Assembly (NCBI GenBank): GCA_016757515.1
Contig: JAERIN010000010.1
Location: forward strand, 1-40,483
Length of the DNA stretch: 40,483 nt
Direction: 5' to 3'
Source of the DNA: Alphaproteobacteria bacterium
Lineage (GTDB): Bacteria > Pseudomonadota > Alphaproteobacteria > Micavibrionales > Micavibrionaceae
Position numbers and translations under genes: made by a program. Below the pieces are notes generated by a model that made no database searches, was not told the origin of the DNA, and worked only from the letters and a program-made list of their open reading frames with translations. Every line of letters begins with the position of its first letter. The first letter of the stretch is position 1. Below, piece after piece: positions 1 through 7,469 of this stretch.

Positions 1-241
1 ATGTGCCGTCTTCTTTCCACCTTTGCAAAGCGCGGTGGGCGCTGGATTTTGAGGTATAGATGTCTGTATTTCGTGGTAAATCTGCCCATCTGCAGCCATT
101 TATCAAAATATAGAGCACAGAGTTTAAGGTTTTTCTTAAGTCAGCGCGTGGCATACCGCGCCCTCTTTTCTTTTGATTTTCTGGGAAAATTCTTTGAAAA
201 ATGGCCCAATGCTCGTCGCCTAATTCAATAAATTTTGGCAT
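1..241 (-). CDS. IS5-type transposase, N-terminal part (cut by window edge)
   Basis: The minus strand reads 80 codons from an ATG at 239-241 without a stop and runs off the window. The product begins MPKFIELGDEHWAIFQRIFP and continues with a PRADLRKTLNSVLYIL segment and a GCRWADLP motif. This is the pattern of the DUF4096 domain at the N-terminus of IS5/IS1031-type DDE transposases (family: D-W plus GCPWRDLP). The catalytic DDE domain would lie beyond position 1. The DNA is clearly AT-rich compared with everything after 660, and its codons are A/T-ended, which suggests recent arrival. A weak AAGAGA purine tract precedes the start. Family is fairly sure; whether it is complete or active cannot be told. 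Confidence 0.8.
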   Translation of the reverse strand, partial: MPKFIELGDEHWAIFQRIFPENQKKRGRGMPRADLRKTLNSVLYILINGCRWADLPRNTDIYTSKSSAHRALQRWKEDGT

Positions 242-251
242 TTCTGTCTCT

Positions 252-281
252 TTGTTTTGGTTTGCGAATCAACCAAAACAA
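252..281. repeat. Perfect 11-bp inverted repeat between transposase and ankyrin-like gene
   Basis: TTGTTTTGGTT at 252-262 is the exact reverse complement of AACCAAAACAA at 271-281, with an 8-bp spacer. It lies between the end of the ankyrin-like gene and the transposase start. It may be part of the IS terminus or a weak terminator; there is no T-run, so the terminator reading is poor. Confidence 0.55.
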
Positions 282-286
282 TAGAA

Positions 287-667
287 TCACATATGCCAAC
301 CATTGTGAATCCCGAATTGTGGGATAGGTTCCAAGACCCATTGAGAGTCTTGAAGCAGGGCGAGCTTTATGAACTCAGGGTTTTTCCAATCTATCGCGGC
401 CACAACGGACCGGCCTTTTGGGTCAAGTGCGCGCAGAGTGTATCGCTCTAATAAGGTCTCCACCAGCCTAGACCATCCAAAGGTCGCAGCCCGTTCCAGG
501 ACTCGCCCAGGCTCGAACTGTTCGTCTGTTCTCGTGGGGTCAGCGCCCGCGTCTAGGGCTTGTATAGCTGCTTGCTCTGCTTCGCGAGGTTTGTGTTTTC
601 CATCAACGAAACCATAATTTACAGCTTGATAGAACCGCTGGTCAGGTGAGGGGGGGGTCGTTGCCAT
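287..667 (-). CDS. Ankyrin-repeat-like hypothetical protein
   Basis: A 126-residue protein with no signal peptide or membrane segment. Two stretches look like ankyrin repeats: residues about 30-60 (AAIQALDAGADPTRTDE, then LERAATFGWSRLVETLL) and about 75-110 (ALDPKGRSVVAAIDW, then PEFIKLALLQ). Ankyrin repeats are protein-binding modules common in proteins of host-associated alphaproteobacteria. The GC content is lower than in the downstream genes. It stops just before the AT-rich inverted repeat and IS, so it could be the remnant of a longer protein whose 3' part was displaced; I cannot prove this. A good minus-strand promoter (717-746) lies about 50 bp upstream. Ankyrin assignment is moderate; function is unknown. 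Confidence 0.6.
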   Translation of the reverse strand: MATTPPSPDQRFYQAVNYGFVDGKHKPREAEQAAIQALDAGADPTRTDEQFEPGRVLERAATFGWSRLVETLLERYTLRALDPKGRSVVAAIDWKNPEFIKLALLQDSQWVLEPIPQFGIHNGWHM

Positions 668-716
668 GGTTCTCGTGTGCTCCCTGTTCGGGGCCCAAAA
701 AACAGGCCCTGGGGCG

Positions 717-746
717 GTTATACGGGACAGAGCATCGCCGAGTCAA
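717..746 (-). promoter_or_regulatory. Predicted sigma70-type promoter of the ankyrin-like gene
   Basis: The minus strand has TTGACT (741-746), an 18-bp spacer and TATAAC (717-722). An imperfectly spaced inverted repeat CCTGTT/AACAGG (683-688 and 701-706) lies in the 5' leader and could be an operator or a leader hairpin. Confidence 0.55.
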
Positions 747-827
747 GCAAAAAATGGCTATAATGGACTCATTTAGTGCCACACCGCGCCGTAAGTGTAA
801 AGGGGCCCAGGCAACGACGGCGCGCTG

Positions 828-863
828 TTTCCCCGCACGGGCGGCCGGGCTATAAGCGGGCGC
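828..863 (+). promoter_or_regulatory. Promoter giving a probable leaderless mRNA for the cyclo-ligase gene
   Basis: TTTCCC (828-833), 17-bp spacer, TATAAG (851-856), then 7 bp to the ATG at 864. Transcription should start at or next to the A of the ATG. No Shine-Dalgarno sequence is present. Confidence 0.55.
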
Positions 864-1430
864 ATGGACAAAGAGGCACTGCGGGCGGAGGCGCGGCGGG
901 TTCGGGCTGCCCGGGCGCGCGCCGGGGACGCCCTGGACGCGGCGGAGGCGGCGCTGGGGCACCTGTTGGGGGCCATCGCCCCGCAGGCCGGATGCGTTGT
1001 GGCGGGCTATGTCCCCGTGGGCGCGGAATTTGACGCCCTGACGGTGCTGGAGGGGATGGTGGCGCGGGGCTGCTCTGCGGCCCTGCCGGTGGCCGGGGAG
1101 GGCACGCGGATCCTGCGCTTCGCCCCCTGGGCGGCGGGGGACCCCATGGCGCGCGGGCCACACGGGGCACTGGAGCCCACGAGCCGCGAGGCCGCCCGCC
1201 CGGGGATGGTCTTGGTCCCCCTGCTGGCCTTTGACCGACGCGGAAGTCGCCTGGGCCAGGGCGGGGGGCACTACGACGCCACCCTGGCCGCGCTGCGCGC
1301 CTCTGGCCCGCCGGTGCTGGCCGTGGGCCTGGCCTGGGCGGAGCAGGCGTGCCTGTTCCCCCTGCCCGCCGAGCCGCACGACGCGCGTCTGGACTGGGTC
1401 GTCACGCCCGAGGGGGCTATGCGGTTTTGA
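864..1430 (+). CDS. 5-formyltetrahydrofolate cyclo-ligase
   Basis: This 188-residue cytosolic enzyme converts 5-formyl-THF to 5,10-methenyl-THF using ATP and so returns stored folate to one-carbon metabolism. The family signature GQGGGHYD (usual form GRGGGYYD) lies near residues 133-140, preceded by LVPLLAFDRRGSRL. The N-terminal basic helix (KEALRAEARRVRAARA) and the AGYVPVGAEFD segment also match. The length is normal. The dihydrofolate reductase gene follows closely on the same strand, giving a small folate pair. In many proteobacteria this gene sits beside 6S RNA; I found no 6S RNA in the short upstream gap here. The ATG at 864 is fixed by the promoter 7 bp before it. Confidence 0.92.
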   Translation: MDKEALRAEARRVRAARARAGDALDAAEAALGHLLGAIAPQAGCVVAGYVPVGAEFDALTVLEGMVARGCSAALPVAGEGTRILRFAPWAAGDPMARGPHGALEPTSREAARPGMVLVPLLAFDRRGSRLGQGGGHYDATLAALRASGPPVLAVGLAWAEQACLFPLPAEPHDARLDWVVTPEGAMRF

Positions 1431-1454
1431 GGCGCGCGGGGTAAGGTGGGGCCC

Positions 1455-1952
1455 ATGGCGGCGACACTCTCCCTCATCGCGGCGGTGGCCGAGAACGGGT
1501 GCATCGGGCGCGGCGGGGACCTGCCCTGGCACATCCCGGGGGACCTGCGGCGGTTCAAGTGCCTGACCCTGGGCCGCGCGGTAGTCATGGGCCGCGTGAC
1601 GTACGAGAGCATTGTCCGCCGCCTGGGCCGCCCCCTGCCGGAGCGGGAGAGCCTGGTCATCACGCGCGGCCCGCACGCGTGCGCCCCCTTTGAGGGCGTG
1701 CAGTTCTGTCCCAACCTGGACGCCGCCCTGGCGGGCCGCACGGGTGAGGTGTTCGTGGCCGGAGGGGCGCAGGTGTACGCCCTGGCGCTGCCCCGCGCGG
1801 ACAAGATACACCTAACCCGCGTGCACCGCGCGGCAGAGGGGGACGCCTTCTTCCCGGACTTGGAGCAGGCCGCGTGGGAGGAGGTAGCGCGGGAGGATCA
1901 CGACGGCTTTTCGTTCGTCACGCTCGTGCGCCGCTCGGCCTCTATCAGATAG
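1455..1952 (+). CDS. folA: Dihydrofolate reductase
   Basis: Reduces dihydrofolate to tetrahydrofolate with NADPH. The 165-residue product has the usual landmarks: LIAAVAENGCIG at the N-terminus, the substrate loop DLPWHIPGDLRRFK, VVMGRVTYESI (NADPH site), and VFVAGGAQVYALAL before a C-terminal THF-binding strand. The acidic active-site residue is present as D in PGDLRRF. The start is taken at ATG 1455, with an AAGG purine tract 9-12 bp upstream; a GTG three codons earlier is possible. The gene lies 24 bp after the cyclo-ligase stop, so the two are probably cotranscribed. Its last 55 bp overlap the 3' end of the convergent EamA gene. Confidence 0.93.
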   Translation: MAATLSLIAAVAENGCIGRGGDLPWHIPGDLRRFKCLTLGRAVVMGRVTYESIVRRLGRPLPERESLVITRGPHACAPFEGVQFCPNLDAALAGRTGEVFVAGGAQVYALALPRADKIHLTRVHRAAEGDAFFPDLEQAAWEEVAREDHDGFSFVTLVRRSASIR

Positions 1953-2794
1953 ACCCCGCTCGCCACCACCACGGCGGCCCCGGCGATCATCCATCCGTCC
2001 GGCGTGTCTCCGAACAGGGCCCACCCCAGGCACGCGCCCCAGAGCATCTGGATGTAGACAAAGGGGGCCACGAGGGCCGCTGGCGCGGCGCGGAAGGCCA
2101 GGGCCAGGCCCACGATCCCCGTCGTCACGCCTCCCGCAGTGGCCAAGACGGCCCCCCAGTGTGCCACGGGCACAGGGGCCCAGGACGGCGCGGCCACGAC
2201 CCAGCCCACAAGGGCTGCGGTCAGGGCGGGCCACAGGCCCAGGGACAGAGCGCTGGCCCCGTCCAGGGCACGCCCACGCGCGATAAGGGGCATGAGGGCA
2301 ATAGGCACGGTCATGGCCAGGGCAACCCACATCGCGGGCTCGGCCAGCAAGGCCGGGCTCAGGTCCGGGCGGAAGGCAACCAGGACCCCCGCGAAACCCC
2401 CCGCTATGGCCACCGCCCGGCGCAGGCCGATGCGCTCTGCGTACAGGACCTTTGCCAGCAGCGCGGCGACCATGGGCCAGGTGAACACGGCGGTGTAGAA
2501 GTCCACCAGGGGCAGGCGCGTGAAGCAGTACAGGGCCATCAGGCCAATGCCCACGTTCAGGGCCCCCCGCGCCGCGTGTGCCGGCAGGTGCCCAGGGGCC
2601 AGGGCGCTCTTGAGGCCGCCCATGGCCGGCGCGCAGAGGAGGAGGAGCGGCAGGGACACCGCGCCCTGCAGCGCCATAATCTGGAAAAAGCCATACCCCT
2701 CCAGCGCGAGCCACTTCCCCGCCGCGTCAGAGGCCGCAAAGCCGCTGTAGCCCAAAAGGGCACATGCTATAGCGCGGGCGTGGGGGCGAATCAT
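1898..2794 (-). CDS. EamA/DMT-family permease
   Basis: A very hydrophobic protein of about 298 residues with roughly ten predicted membrane helices arranged as two EamA halves. The first half starts ACALLGYSGFAASDAAGKWL, and the second carries the typical AAPAALVAPFVYIQMLW and GWMIAGAAVVVASGVYL segments. DMT-family proteins export or import small metabolites across the inner membrane; the substrate cannot be read from sequence. The ATG at 2794 is preferred because MIRPHARAIAC leads straight into the first helix; a TTG at 2836 would add 14 residues. No clear ribosome-binding site is seen for either. The 3' end overlaps folA by 55 bp tail-to-tail. Confidence 0.88.
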   Translation of the reverse strand: MIRPHARAIACALLGYSGFAASDAAGKWLALEGYGFFQIMALQGAVSLPLLLLCAPAMGGLKSALAPGHLPAHAARGALNVGIGLMALYCFTRLPLVDFYTAVFTWPMVAALLAKVLYAERIGLRRAVAIAGGFAGVLVAFRPDLSPALLAEPAMWVALAMTVPIALMPLIARGRALDGASALSLGLWPALTAALVGWVVAAPSWAPVPVAHWGAVLATAGGVTTGIVGLALAFRAAPAALVAPFVYIQMLWGACLGWALFGDTPDGWMIAGAAVVVASGVYLIEAERRTSVTNEKPS

Positions 2795-2870
2795 CCGTGG
2801 AGCATAGCCAAGCGGGCCCCGCGAGGCCACCACCAAAACGCAAGATAAACACTAAAAATTTAGAAAAACA

Positions 2871-4307
2871 CTAAAAAAGAGGAGCTACGGCGACGCGCGC
2901 CACGTCCAGCCCCAGGCCGGGGGCCAAGAGGAGCGCCACAACGCCCAGGACGCTCACGGCCAGCACAGCCGCGCGGGCGCGGGCGGGGGCCCGATCCAGC
3001 GGTTCGGCAGGGATGTCAAAGTACAGCACCTTAACCACCTTTATGTAGTAGTACGCCGCCACGACCGTGGTCAGAAGGCCATAGACCGCAAGAAGCCACA
3101 TACCCTGGTCAATCAGGACCTTAAACACCACAAACTTGGCAAAGAAGCCCGCCAGGGGCGGCACGCCGGCCAGGGAGAGCATCAGCGCGGCCATCCCCGC
3201 CGCGAGGAGGGGGCGGCTGCGGGCGAGGCCCGAGAGCTCCACAATCTCCGTCACAACCCGCCCGTCGCGGCGCATGGCCAGGATGACTGCGAACACCCCC
3301 GCCACCGAGAGCACATAGACCAACAGATAAAACAGCGCAGCGGCCAATCCGTCCGCGCCCCCGGCGATGAAGCCCAGGAGCATATAGCCCATGTTCCCGA
3401 TGGTGCTGTAGGCCATAAGACGCTTGAGATCCCCCTGGACAACCCCGGCGAGCGCGGCCCAGCTCATGGATGCTACGGACAAAACCACCAAAATCGGCAC
3501 CCACTGCGCAGCCAGAGGCTCCAGGGGGCCAAACAACAGGCGCGCCAGGGCCCCGGCTGCGGCTATCTTTGGCGCAAGGGCCAAGAGGGTTGTCACACGC
3601 GTGGGCGCGCCCGCATAGACATCTGGAGTCCACATATGGAACGGCGTGGCGGAGATCTTGAAGGCCATCCCCGCCAGGAGGAACGCCAGACCGGCCCCCA
3701 CCGTCAGGCCAGGGGCATCCACGCCTTCCAGGACGGTCCGGATGGTGACGTAGTCCAGGGCCCCTGTGGCACCGTACAGCAGGGCCATGCCAAAGAGCAT
3801 AAGCGCCGATGCCAGGGCACCCAGGAGAACGTACTTCACCCCCGCCTCTGCGCTCCGCGCGCTCGACGCGCCCGAAGAGACCAGGATATAGAGCGCAAGG
3901 GCCTGCATCTCCATGGCGACATAAAGGGCCAGGAAGTGCTGCGCGGAGACCATGCCCATCATCCCCACCCCCGCAAGCAGAGTCACAATGGGGTACTCAG
4001 GCCGGGCGATGTTGTCCAGGCGCATGGGCGCGGCGGACAGGGCCAAAGCGGCCATAAGGGCCAGGACCAGGGCCATCTTGAGAGCCGTGGCAAAGACGTC
4101 CACGACCACCATGTCCCCAAAGACCGACTGCGCCGGCGCGCCCGCTGTGGCCCCCAGAACGGCAAAGACCAGGGCCAGGGCCACTGCGCCACCCCTGAGT
4201 ACAGGGCGGGCAGCCGCCTGCCCCCGTACCGCAGCCAAGAGCAATAAGACCAGGGCCATGACGGCGAGTGTCAGTTCCGGTGCGATGGCGGCGAGGGCTG
4301 TGGACAT
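2871..4307 (-). CDS. nuoN: NADH-quinone oxidoreductase subunit N
   Basis: Membrane subunit of respiratory complex I that contributes to proton pumping. The 478-residue length and some 14 hydrophobic helices match the family. Diagnostic segments are the first helix (APELTLAVMALVLLLLAA), MEMQALALYILV, FKISATPFHMWTPDVYAGAP and the later AYSTIGNMGYMLLG. Conserved membrane lysines occur in GVKYVLLGA and AFKISATPFH. nuoN is usually the last gene of the nuo operon, but here neither flank is a nuo gene: aroK lies upstream across a repeat element and the EamA gene is downstream. The rest of nuo should be elsewhere. A TAAAAA box 6 bp before the ATG hints at a leaderless start, but its -35 is poor. Confidence 0.95.
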   Translation of the reverse strand: MSTALAAIAPELTLAVMALVLLLLAAVRGQAAARPVLRGGAVALALVFAVLGATAGAPAQSVFGDMVVVDVFATALKMALVLALMAALALSAAPMRLDNIARPEYPIVTLLAGVGMMGMVSAQHFLALYVAMEMQALALYILVSSGASSARSAEAGVKYVLLGALASALMLFGMALLYGATGALDYVTIRTVLEGVDAPGLTVGAGLAFLLAGMAFKISATPFHMWTPDVYAGAPTRVTTLLALAPKIAAAGALARLLFGPLEPLAAQWVPILVVLSVASMSWAALAGVVQGDLKRLMAYSTIGNMGYMLLGFIAGGADGLAAALFYLLVYVLSVAGVFAVILAMRRDGRVVTEIVELSGLARSRPLLAAGMAALMLSLAGVPPLAGFFAKFVVFKVLIDQGMWLLAVYGLLTTVVAAYYYIKVVKVLYFDIPAEPLDRAPARARAAVLAVSVLGVVALLLAPGLGLDVARVAVAPLF

Positions 4308-4411
4308 GGGGCTTTTTTACCACCCCTGACCACGGGGGGCCATAGGCCCTGGGCTCAGGACTGCCCACAAACGCCAGAAGACGTTGTGAGGGGCTGTTCA
4401 GGTGCGGCTGC

Positions 4412-4620
4412 GCGGTGGTCCAGCGGTGTCTGGGCGGTGGCTGGGAGGTATCACAGCGGTGGTACGGCGGTGGCACAGCGGTGGCTGGGCGGCATCACCG
4501 TGCGGTACATTTTGGCCATGGCCCGCGTGTGGGGCAGCGGTCTATGGGTTTGAGTATAAACCATTTTTTTGCGCGCGGGGCAGGAAGCTATGCTGCGGTG
4601 CAGCACGCTGCGATCGCAGC
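4412..4620 (+). repeat. 11-bp phased repeat element, copy A
   Basis: Tandem 11-bp units of the type GGCGGTGGCTG / GGAGGTATCAC / AGCGGTGGTAC / GGCGGTGGCAC / AGCGGTGGCTG / GGCGGCATCAC run without slippage from 4433 to 4498, with two looser units before (4412-4432) and one after (4499-4509). About 46 bp later comes GAGTATAAACC (TATA at 4555), and exactly 38 bp after that CTGCGGTGCAG inside TGCTGCGGTGCAGCA (4591-4605). A second perfect palindrome, GCTGCGATCGCAGC, is at 4607-4620. The same layout recurs at 21155-21352 and, reversed, at 7121-7271. The element fills the 329-bp gap between nuoN and aroK. I see no gene in this gap. Confidence 0.8.
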
Positions 4621-4636
4621 CCTCGCCGCGAGACAC

Positions 4637-5263
4637 CTAGCGCTGGATAAACTTCTGCAGTGCGGCGAGCATGTCCCGGACCATGCGGTTCGGATTGTCG
4701 CTGCGCCAGCTGACCGTTATGTCCGCCCGCCCGTATACCGGCTCCCGCTCCGCCAGGATGCGGTCCACGATGACCTCTACCGGCTCTCCTGTCTGCAGGA
4801 GGGGGCGGGTGGTGTCCTCGGCCAGGCGGCGCACCATGTCGTCCCGCTCCGCGCGGACCCATATGGTCACAGCCTGCCCGAAAATAAGAGCAGCGGTCTG
4901 CGGGTCCATCGGGGCCCCGCCGCCCGTGGCGATGACGGATAGCCCCCCGCGCAGAAGGCGGCGCATCACCGCGCGCTCCACCTCCCGGAACTTGGCCTCC
5001 CCGTCCCGGGCAAAGATCTCGGCCACACTGCAGCCCGCGGCCTGGACGATCTCTCTGTCCGTGTCCACGAAGGGCGCCCTCAGGCGCGCCGCCAGGCGGG
5101 GCCCCAGCGTGGACTTGCCCACCCCCATCATCCCTATGATGACGATAGGCCGGCGCAGGAAGGCAGCCAGGGCCCGCGCGCGCTCTTGCGTGAGATTCTG
5201 TCTTTCACGGGACGCAGGGCACAGCATGGCCCACAGATGACCCAAGGGATGGCCCCGGCGCAA
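4637..5263 (-). CDS. aroK: Shikimate kinase
   Basis: Phosphorylates shikimate at O3 with ATP in chorismate synthesis. The P-loop GMMGVGKST, the DTD motif (FVDTDREIVQ), the GGG of VIATGGGAPMD, and the lid RTRPLL-like segment (TTRPLLQ) are all present in order. The start is uncertain. A TTG at 5263 has a GGAGAGAGG tract 10-18 bp upstream, giving 208 residues. An ATG at 5227 gives 196 residues but has no ribosome-binding site; both leave an N-terminal extension of about 30-40 residues before the P-loop, as in other alphaproteobacterial AroK proteins. The usual partner aroB is not adjacent. bioD ends 24 bp upstream on the same strand. Confidence 0.94.
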   Translation of the reverse strand: MRRGHPLGHLWAMLCPASRERQNLTQERARALAAFLRRPIVIIGMMGVGKSTLGPRLAARLRAPFVDTDREIVQAAGCSVAEIFARDGEAKFREVERAVMRRLLRGGLSVIATGGGAPMDPQTAALIFGQAVTIWVRAERDDMVRRLAEDTTRPLLQTGEPVEVIVDRILAEREPVYGRADITVSWRSDNPNRMVRDMLAALQKFIQR

Positions 5264-5287
5264 GGGGGCGGTCCTCTCTCCTTTTCT

Positions 5288-5920
5288 CTAGCCTGTGCGC
5301 AGCATCTCCAGAACGGGCGCGAGGGTCCGGGCGCCAGAGGACCGAAGGGCTCCAGGCGTAAGGGGATCCAGGTGCGGCAGGCAGCCCAAGGTCGGCACGC
5401 GACCAAACCGCTCTATCTCCGCGATGGTCTCTGGATTGTCCTCCCCGGCGAACACCACGCCCAGAACCGGGATTCTCCGGGCGGCGAGGGCCTCCAGGGA
5501 CAAGAGGGTGTGGTTGATGGTGCCCAGGGCCGTGCGGGCGACCAGGACCACGGGGGCGGCGAGCGCGGCGAAGAGGTCCGCCATGGTCTGGGCCCCGTTT
5601 ATGGGCACGAACACGCCCCCCGCGCCCTCTATGATGAGGGGGGTCTCGCGGCGCGGCGGCAGGAGGGGCAGAGCGATGCACGCCCCCGCCCGCCGCGCAG
5701 CGACCGACGGGCAAAGCGGTGCGGGCAGGGCGTACGCCTCGGGCAGGAAGTGCGCGTCCGGCAGGCCCGTGAGGCGCTGCACGACCTCTGTGTCCCGCTC
5801 TGGCCCGGCCTGGATGGGCTTCCAGTATACCCCCCCCGTGGCGCCCACGATGGCCGCAGCGACCACCGTCTTGCCCACGCCCGTGTCCGTGCCGGTGATA
5901 ATGATGGTGCTGCTCTCCAT
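5288..5920 (-). CDS. bioD: Dethiobiotin synthetase
   Basis: ATP-dependent carboxylation of 7,8-diaminopelargonate to dethiobiotin, the penultimate step of biotin synthesis. The product begins MESSTIIITGTDTGVGKTVV, with the P-loop GTDTGVGKT. KPIQAG supplies the conserved lysine, IIEGAGGVFVPI the acidic metal site, and GTINHTLLSLEAL the usual C-terminal core. The ATG at 5920 gives 210 residues, close to the family norm. A GTG at 5999-6001 overlapping the thiO stop (GTGA) would add 27 residues, so translational coupling with thiO is possible. No other bio gene lies in the window. Confidence 0.93.
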   Translation of the reverse strand: MESSTIIITGTDTGVGKTVVAAAIVGATGGVYWKPIQAGPERDTEVVQRLTGLPDAHFLPEAYALPAPLCPSVAARRAGACIALPLLPPRRETPLIIEGAGGVFVPINGAQTMADLFAALAAPVVLVARTALGTINHTLLSLEALAARRIPVLGVVFAGEDNPETIAEIERFGRVPTLGCLPHLDPLTPGALRSSGARTLAPVLEMLRTG

Positions 5921-5997
5921 GGCTCCGCGCGCACCATACCACTTTGTCGTCCCCACGGAAGCCGGGGTCCGCTCTGGCGCACCCAGCCCCGGCTTGC

Positions 5998-7059
5998 TCA
6001 CGCCGGGGCGGCAGAGGCGTTCATCCGCCCCGCGAACAGGGGCCAGGCGGGGTCCTCCTCCCCCGCGAGATGCGCGGCCATGGCGCGCCCCATGGTCGGG
6101 GCCAGGAGGTACCCGTGGCGGAACAGGCCGTTCGCGCGCAGGGCCTCTCCACGCTCCGCGATGCGCGGCAAATTGTCCGGGTACGCGGGGCGGATGCCGG
6201 AAAACAGACCCACGACCTTCGCCTCGCCCAAGCAGGGCGCAAGGCTGTACGCCGTGCCCAGCAGCTCCAGCGCCGACCGCACGAACACCCGCCCGTCCGC
6301 GTCGGCGCTGTCCTCAATCGCCGTGGCCCCCACGGCGAAGCGGCCCCCCGGGTGCGGCACCACATAGAGCGGGTAGCGCGGGTGCAGGAGGCGCACGGGG
6401 CGGGCGAGCGTGAACTCCCGGCTCTCCAGCACCGCGATCTCCCCCTTCACCCCGCGCAAATCCGGGTCCTCGCCCTCGCTCACATACCCCCGGCAGTCCA
6501 AAACGTGGGCGAAATCCCCCAGCAGCGCCGCAGGCTCGCGGATCTCCCGCTGCACAATCTGCCCGCCCAGGGCCTCTAGCGCGGCCCCCGCCGCCCGCAT
6601 GGCGGATAAAGGCTCCAGGTGCGCGTCCTCGGGCAGGAACAGCCCGCGCGCGAACCGCCCTGCCAGCGCAGGCTCTAAGTCCGCGATCCTTTGCGGGCCT
6701 ACGTCCTCCCACCGCCCCGGCTCCATGTGCAGGGCAAACCGCTCCAGCATCGCCTCGTCCCCCGGATGCGCGAGGATGAGGGAGCCTGTGCGGCGGAAAT
6801 ACCCACCCGCCGGGCCCAAAAGGTCCTCCCAAGCCGCGACGCCCTCCAGCCCCAGGGGGCCGAAGGCCAGGGGCAGGTGCTCCGCCTCCGCCACCGGGGC
6901 CAGCATCCCGCCCGCGATGGCGCTGGGCGTGTCCTGCGGCGGGAAGGGCTCCCTCTCAAACACGGTGACGCGCGCGCCACGCCGGGCCGCAGACAGCGCG
7001 GCGCACAGGCCCGCCACGCCCGCGCCAACCACAGCCACGTGCTTGCCGGATAGGGTCAT
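5998..7059 (-). CDS. thiO: FAD-dependent oxidoreductase, glycine oxidase (ThiO)-like
   Basis: DadA/ThiO-type flavoenzyme of 353 residues. The N-terminal Rossmann motif VAVVGAGVAGLCAAL binds the FAD ADP moiety, followed by an acidic strand end (VTVFEREP). AIAGGMLAPVAEAE resembles the ThiO segment after the FAD site. The C-terminal half has RFAVGATAIEDS, GIRPAYPDNLPRI and RHGYLLAPTMG, as in glycine oxidase. ThiO oxidises glycine to the imine needed for the thiazole ring of thiamine. No other thiazole gene is adjacent, although thiL lies 30 kb away. A D-amino-acid dehydrogenase role is the main alternative. The start is fixed by the promoter ending 6 bp before the ATG. Confidence 0.85.
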   Translation of the reverse strand: MTLSGKHVAVVGAGVAGLCAALSAARRGARVTVFEREPFPPQDTPSAIAGGMLAPVAEAEHLPLAFGPLGLEGVAAWEDLLGPAGGYFRRTGSLILAHPGDEAMLERFALHMEPGRWEDVGPQRIADLEPALAGRFARGLFLPEDAHLEPLSAMRAAGAALEALGGQIVQREIREPAALLGDFAHVLDCRGYVSEGEDPDLRGVKGEIAVLESREFTLARPVRLLHPRYPLYVVPHPGGRFAVGATAIEDSADADGRVFVRSALELLGTAYSLAPCLGEAKVVGLFSGIRPAYPDNLPRIAERGEALRANGLFRHGYLLAPTMGRAMAAHLAGEEDPAWPLFAGRMNASAAPA

Positions 7060-7065
7060 GGGCCC

Positions 7066-7094
7066 ACGATAGGGCTATAGGGCCAACAGGGCAA
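7066..7094 (-). promoter_or_regulatory. Promoter giving a probable leaderless thiO mRNA
   Basis: On the minus strand: TTGCCC (7089-7094), 17-bp spacer, TATCGT (7066-7071), then 6 bp to the ATG whose first base is 7059. Confidence 0.55.
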
Positions 7095-7120
7095 ACCCGG
7101 CCGCGTAGGCGCTCAGACCC

Positions 7121-7271
7121 ATGCCGCGCCGCAGATTTTTTTCCTTGCTCCGCAGAGGAAAATGTTGTATAGTCAAAACAGTAGCCGGACCCGCGCACCC
7201 AAAACACACCCGAATCGCGCCACCGCCTAGATACCGCCCGGATGCCGCTGGGACACCGCCCGGATGCCGCT
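7121..7271 (-). repeat. 11-bp phased repeat element, copy C
   Basis: Read on the minus strand: five exact-period 11-bp units (AGCGGCATCCG, GGCGGTGTCCC, AGCGGCATCCG, GGCGGTATCTA, GGCGGTGGCGC) from 7271 to 7217. Then come 45 bp, GACTATACAAC (7174-7164), and 37 bp after its TATA a degenerate palindrome CTGCGGCGCGGCAT (7134-7121). The last unit continues as GGCGGTGGCGCGATTCGGG, nearly the same as copy B. An opposite-strand promoter-like pair TTGCTC, 17 bp, TATAGT overlaps the TATA box (7145-7173). With the repeat and terminator at 7373-7449, this fills the gap between thiO and the frameshifted gene; no other gene is seen there. Confidence 0.75.
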
Positions 7272-7372
7272 CCGCCGCCATTTTGGCCCCGCGCCAGAGG
7301 CCCTGACCGCAACCCCGTATATCTAATCAAACATAGTGGGATGGGCTTACAGACACGCTCACACCGCGCGCA

Positions 7373-7403
7373 CATACGACCGGCGAAAGCCGGCGGCAAG
7401 CAG
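7373..7403. repeat. 31-bp direct repeat with GAAA-loop hairpin, copy 1
   Basis: Identical over 31 bp to 8259-8289. It contains the hairpin CCGGC-GAAA-GCCGG and resembles the REP-like palindromes common in proteobacterial intergenic DNA. On the minus strand this copy encodes the same LLAAGFRRSY residues as the C-terminus of MurJ. Confidence 0.8.
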
Positions 7404-7414
7404 AACGTCCAGGA

Positions 7415-7449
7415 AGGCAAAAAGGCCCGCCGGGCAGTGGCGGGCCTTT
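7415..7449 (-). terminator. Intrinsic terminator of the frameshifted gene
   Basis: An 11-bp perfect stem AAAGGCCCGCC (7421-7431) and GGCGGGCCTTT (7439-7449) with a 7-base loop. On the minus strand the stem runs into TTTTTG, the form of a rho-independent terminator, 20 bp after the stop of the gene ending at 7470. Confidence 0.8.
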
Positions 7450-7469
7450 CGTGTTTGGCGGGAGTCCTG

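Noticed and set aside
668-863. 6S RNA upstream of the cyclo-ligase gene, and a TATAAT box at 759-764
   Set aside because: The gap is short and largely occupied by two promoters; no 6S-like fold was found, and TATAAT lacks a -35 at proper distance on the plus strand.
642-1811. 389-codon minus-strand open frame opposite the cyclo-ligase and folA genes
   Set aside because: Arg/Gly/Pro/His-rich shadow frame typical of high-GC DNA; the plus-strand genes are certain.
4412-4498. CRISPR array
   Set aside because: Units are 11 bp and contiguous, with no spacers and no cas genes.
7373-7403. Phage-type attL/attR pair
   Set aside because: No integrase or tRNA target; the core is a GAAA-loop hairpin like ordinary REP repeats, so it is kept only as a possible cassette boundary.
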